A stretch of DNA of 34,269 bases. Source: M3007 sp046316495. GTDB lineage: Bacteria > Bacteroidota > Bacteroidia > Chitinophagales > Saprospiraceae. Of this stretch, positions 32,891-34,269 are shown piece by piece. The notes under the pieces were generated by a model. It made no database searches. It was not told the DNA's origin and saw only the letters and a list, made by a program, of their open reading frames with translations. Both the position numbers and the translations under genes were made by a program. The stretch is taken from the NCBI GenBank assembly GCA_046316495.1, contig JBKDAM010000078.1, positions 1-34,269 on the forward strand, written 5' to 3'. Every line of letters begins with the position of its first letter. The stretch's first letter is position 1.

Positions 32891-33835
32891 ATGACAGAGA
32901 TACTGCTTTCGCTGACCGCTGGTCTGGTTCTTTTCTTGTTTGCCGTCAATAACCTTTCCGAAATACTGCAAACTAGCCTGGGCGAACAAGCCAGCCGCGT
33001 AATTCAACGATTTACATCCAACCTTTTTAGCAGTCTCCTGGTTGGGACGCTTGTCACTACCTTGTTGGATTCCTCCTCGGCCGTCATTATTATTACGATT
33101 GTTTTCGTGAATGCCGGATTACTCCAGCTAAGGCAGGCCATGGGGATCGTGCTAGGTGCGAATATCGGAACTACGGTCAGCAGCCAAATAATTGCAATGG
33201 ATGTCGGCAAGTACGCTCCAATCCTGCTCTTGGTTGGGTTTGTACTGGTATTAATCTCCAAATCAGATAGAATCAGTCAAGTTGGGAAGGTAATCCTTTA
33301 CTTTGGTGTACTTTTTTTTGGCTTGTTCACCATGGAGAATGCGGTAGAACCTCTTAAAGAAGCAGACTTCTTCATGGAGTGGATGAAAAAAACGGAACAC
33401 CCCATCGCCGGTGCGCTTATCGGCGCTTTAGCCACTTTGATCATTCAATCCTCTTCGGCCACCGTTGGAATGTCCATAATTTTAGCTAAAAAAGGCCTAC
33501 TTAGTATCGGTGGAGGCATTGCCGTGATGCTGGGAGCTGAGTTGGGCACCTGCAGCGACACCCTCATAGCTACCATCAACGGTAGTGAGGAAGCCCTCAA
33601 AACCGGGCTCTTCCATCTATTCTTCAATCTGGTCTCCATTCTTCTCTGCCTCTCTTTTTTTCAACCCTTTGTGCAGCTGGTTATTTCTATCAGCCAGGAC
33701 GCTCCGATTGAACGCACCATCGCCAATGCCCACATGCTGTTCAATATCCTTGGGGTACTCCTTTTTTTCTGGACCGTCCCAATCATTGAACGAGGCTTAC
33801 ACCGATGGTTACCGAAGGAGATGCCATCCCAATGA
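32891..33835 (+). CDS. Na/Pi-cotransporter family membrane protein (short form)
   Basis: A 314-residue inner-membrane protein of the Na+/phosphate symporter family, with about eight hydrophobic segments in two inverted halves. The second half has the classic IQSSSATV (Gln186, Ser187-189) and GAELGTC. The first half reads LLDSSSAV with Asp60 where QSSS is usual, followed by GANIGTT (89-95). The cytosolic PhoU-like domain that many bacterial members carry after the membrane part is absent, since the chain stops soon after WTVPIIERGLHRWLP. Phosphate is the likely substrate by family, but the changed first motif makes this less certain. Confidence 0.85.
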   Translation: MTEILLSLTAGLVLFLFAVNNLSEILQTSLGEQASRVIQRFTSNLFSSLLVGTLVTTLLDSSSAVIIITIVFVNAGLLQLRQAMGIVLGANIGTTVSSQIIAMDVGKYAPILLLVGFVLVLISKSDRISQVGKVILYFGVLFFGLFTMENAVEPLKEADFFMEWMKKTEHPIAGALIGALATLIIQSSSATVGMSIILAKKGLLSIGGGIAVMLGAELGTCSDTLIATINGSEEALKTGLFHLFFNLVSILLCLSFFQPFVQLVISISQDAPIERTIANAHMLFNILGVLLFFWTVPIIERGLHRWLPKEMPSQ

Positions 33836-33864
33836 GCACATCTACCAATTGGAGAATAGTTGAT

Positions 33865-33891
33865 TGAATGCCAAGGTGAATTTTGCATTCA
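33865..33891. terminator. Weak candidate terminator between convergent genes
   Basis: TGAATGC and GCATTCA form a 7-bp perfect stem around a 13-base loop, followed by CACCCTTTT. It lies between the transporter (ends 33835) and the LysR-type gene (ends 33908). Confidence 0.35.
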
Positions 33892-33907
33892 CACCCTTTT
33901 AATTTCC

Positions 33908-34269
33908 CTAAAACGTCTCGTACCACTTAAATTGCTCTTCCATTATCCGCTGCTTCTCTGCCAAAACAAAATCTCGGTACGCCTTAGCGACCGGGGATAG
34001 CTGCTTGTCCTTCAACCAAATCAAATACCAAGTAGATACAATTGGAAAGCCTTTGACCGGGATAATACGCAGCTGCTGCTGCAACAGCTCATTTTTAATC
34101 CCAATCAAGGGCATAATGCTGTAACCCAATCCCGCTAATACCGCCTGCTTTACCGCCTCATTGCTGGTTAATTCCATTTTAAAATTCACAGAAATATTGT
34201 TCTTTAGAATAAAATTCTGCATTAAATGTAGGGTACCAGAACCATAATCACGTAATTTGATAGTAATCT
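33908..34269 (-). CDS. LysR-family transcriptional regulator, C-terminal part (cut by window edge)
   Basis: About 120 codons up to the TAG at 33908; the gene runs off the right edge, so the N-terminal helix-turn-helix is not visible. The visible part is the end of the LysR effector-binding domain. IKLRDYGSGTLHLMQNFI matches the usual RExGSGTR segment, and then come ELTSNEAVKQAVLAGLGYSIMPL and LLQQQLRIIPVKGFPI followed by FVL near the C-terminus. An internal ATG at 34222 is not the start, because the reading frame and homology continue upstream without a stop. Target genes are unknown. Confidence 0.85.
   Translation of the reverse strand, partial: ITIKLRDYGSGTLHLMQNFILKNNISVNFKMELTSNEAVKQAVLAGLGYSIMPLIGIKNELLQQQLRIIPVKGFPIVSTWYLIWLKDKQLSPVAKAYRDFVLAEKQRIMEEQFKWYETF

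Noticed and set aside
1..34269. tRNA or rRNA genes
   Set aside because: No cloverleaf-like or rRNA-like sequence was recognised in the intergenic regions, though this was not computed.

Overview
The window looks like a chromosomal segment of a Bacteroidota bacterium, probably of the Saprospiria/Lewinella-Haliscomenobacter type, although the genus-level guess is only inference. The evidence is a gliding-motility lipoprotein GldD, a PorP/SprF-type outer-membrane protein paired with a 2,633-residue secreted protein ending in a gliding-motility-associated (type IX secretion) C-terminal domain, several matches to the Bacteroidota -7 promoter element TAnnTTTG, few Shine-Dalgarno-like sites, and family variants typical of this phylum. 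No rRNA, tRNA, CRISPR array or prophage was recognised.

Layout. 1-1056 (minus): start of peptide deformylase (cut by the window edge) and gldD. 1057-1985: a gene-poor stretch holding a decayed IS3-family transposase, bracketed by two inverted copies of a 31-bp sequence that each carry an outward-facing promoter-like element. 1986-4589 (plus): a tight operon of UDP-glucuronate decarboxylase, dTDP-glucose 4,6-dehydratase and a redoxin, closed by a strong two-way terminator. 4664-13604 (minus): the giant secreted multi-domain protein followed by its SprF-like partner. 13718-15235 (minus): gltX. 15349-16017 (plus): a polysaccharide deacetylase.

16069-26666 (minus) is the metabolic centrepiece: an almost continuous molybdenum-cofactor module. 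Read in the direction of transcription it is moaA, moeA, a TauE/SafE permease, moaD, moeB-rhodanese, moaE, a moaC-moaB fusion, then a [2Fe-2S] subunit and a Tat-exported molybdopterin subunit of the xanthine dehydrogenase/isoquinoline oxidoreductase family, then the XdhC-type insertion factor and a MocA-type cytidylyltransferase. It therefore encodes GTP-to-molybdopterin synthesis, metal insertion, cytosine-dinucleotide tailoring, cofactor loading and the client enzyme. No molybdate ABC transporter is present.

27065-29938 is a likely aldehyde-response group: an AldB-type aldehyde dehydrogenase, a terminator, a cysteine-rich DUF779 protein, and a convergent AraC-family regulator. 30239-33835 holds a VOC-fold protein whose 3' end overlaps a convergent HSL-type esterase, a secreted DUF1080 protein with a C-terminal GCxDP cysteine motif, and a short Na/Pi-cotransporter-like protein. 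The window ends inside a minus-strand LysR-type regulator.

All calls come from reading the sequence and recalling family motifs; no database search was run.
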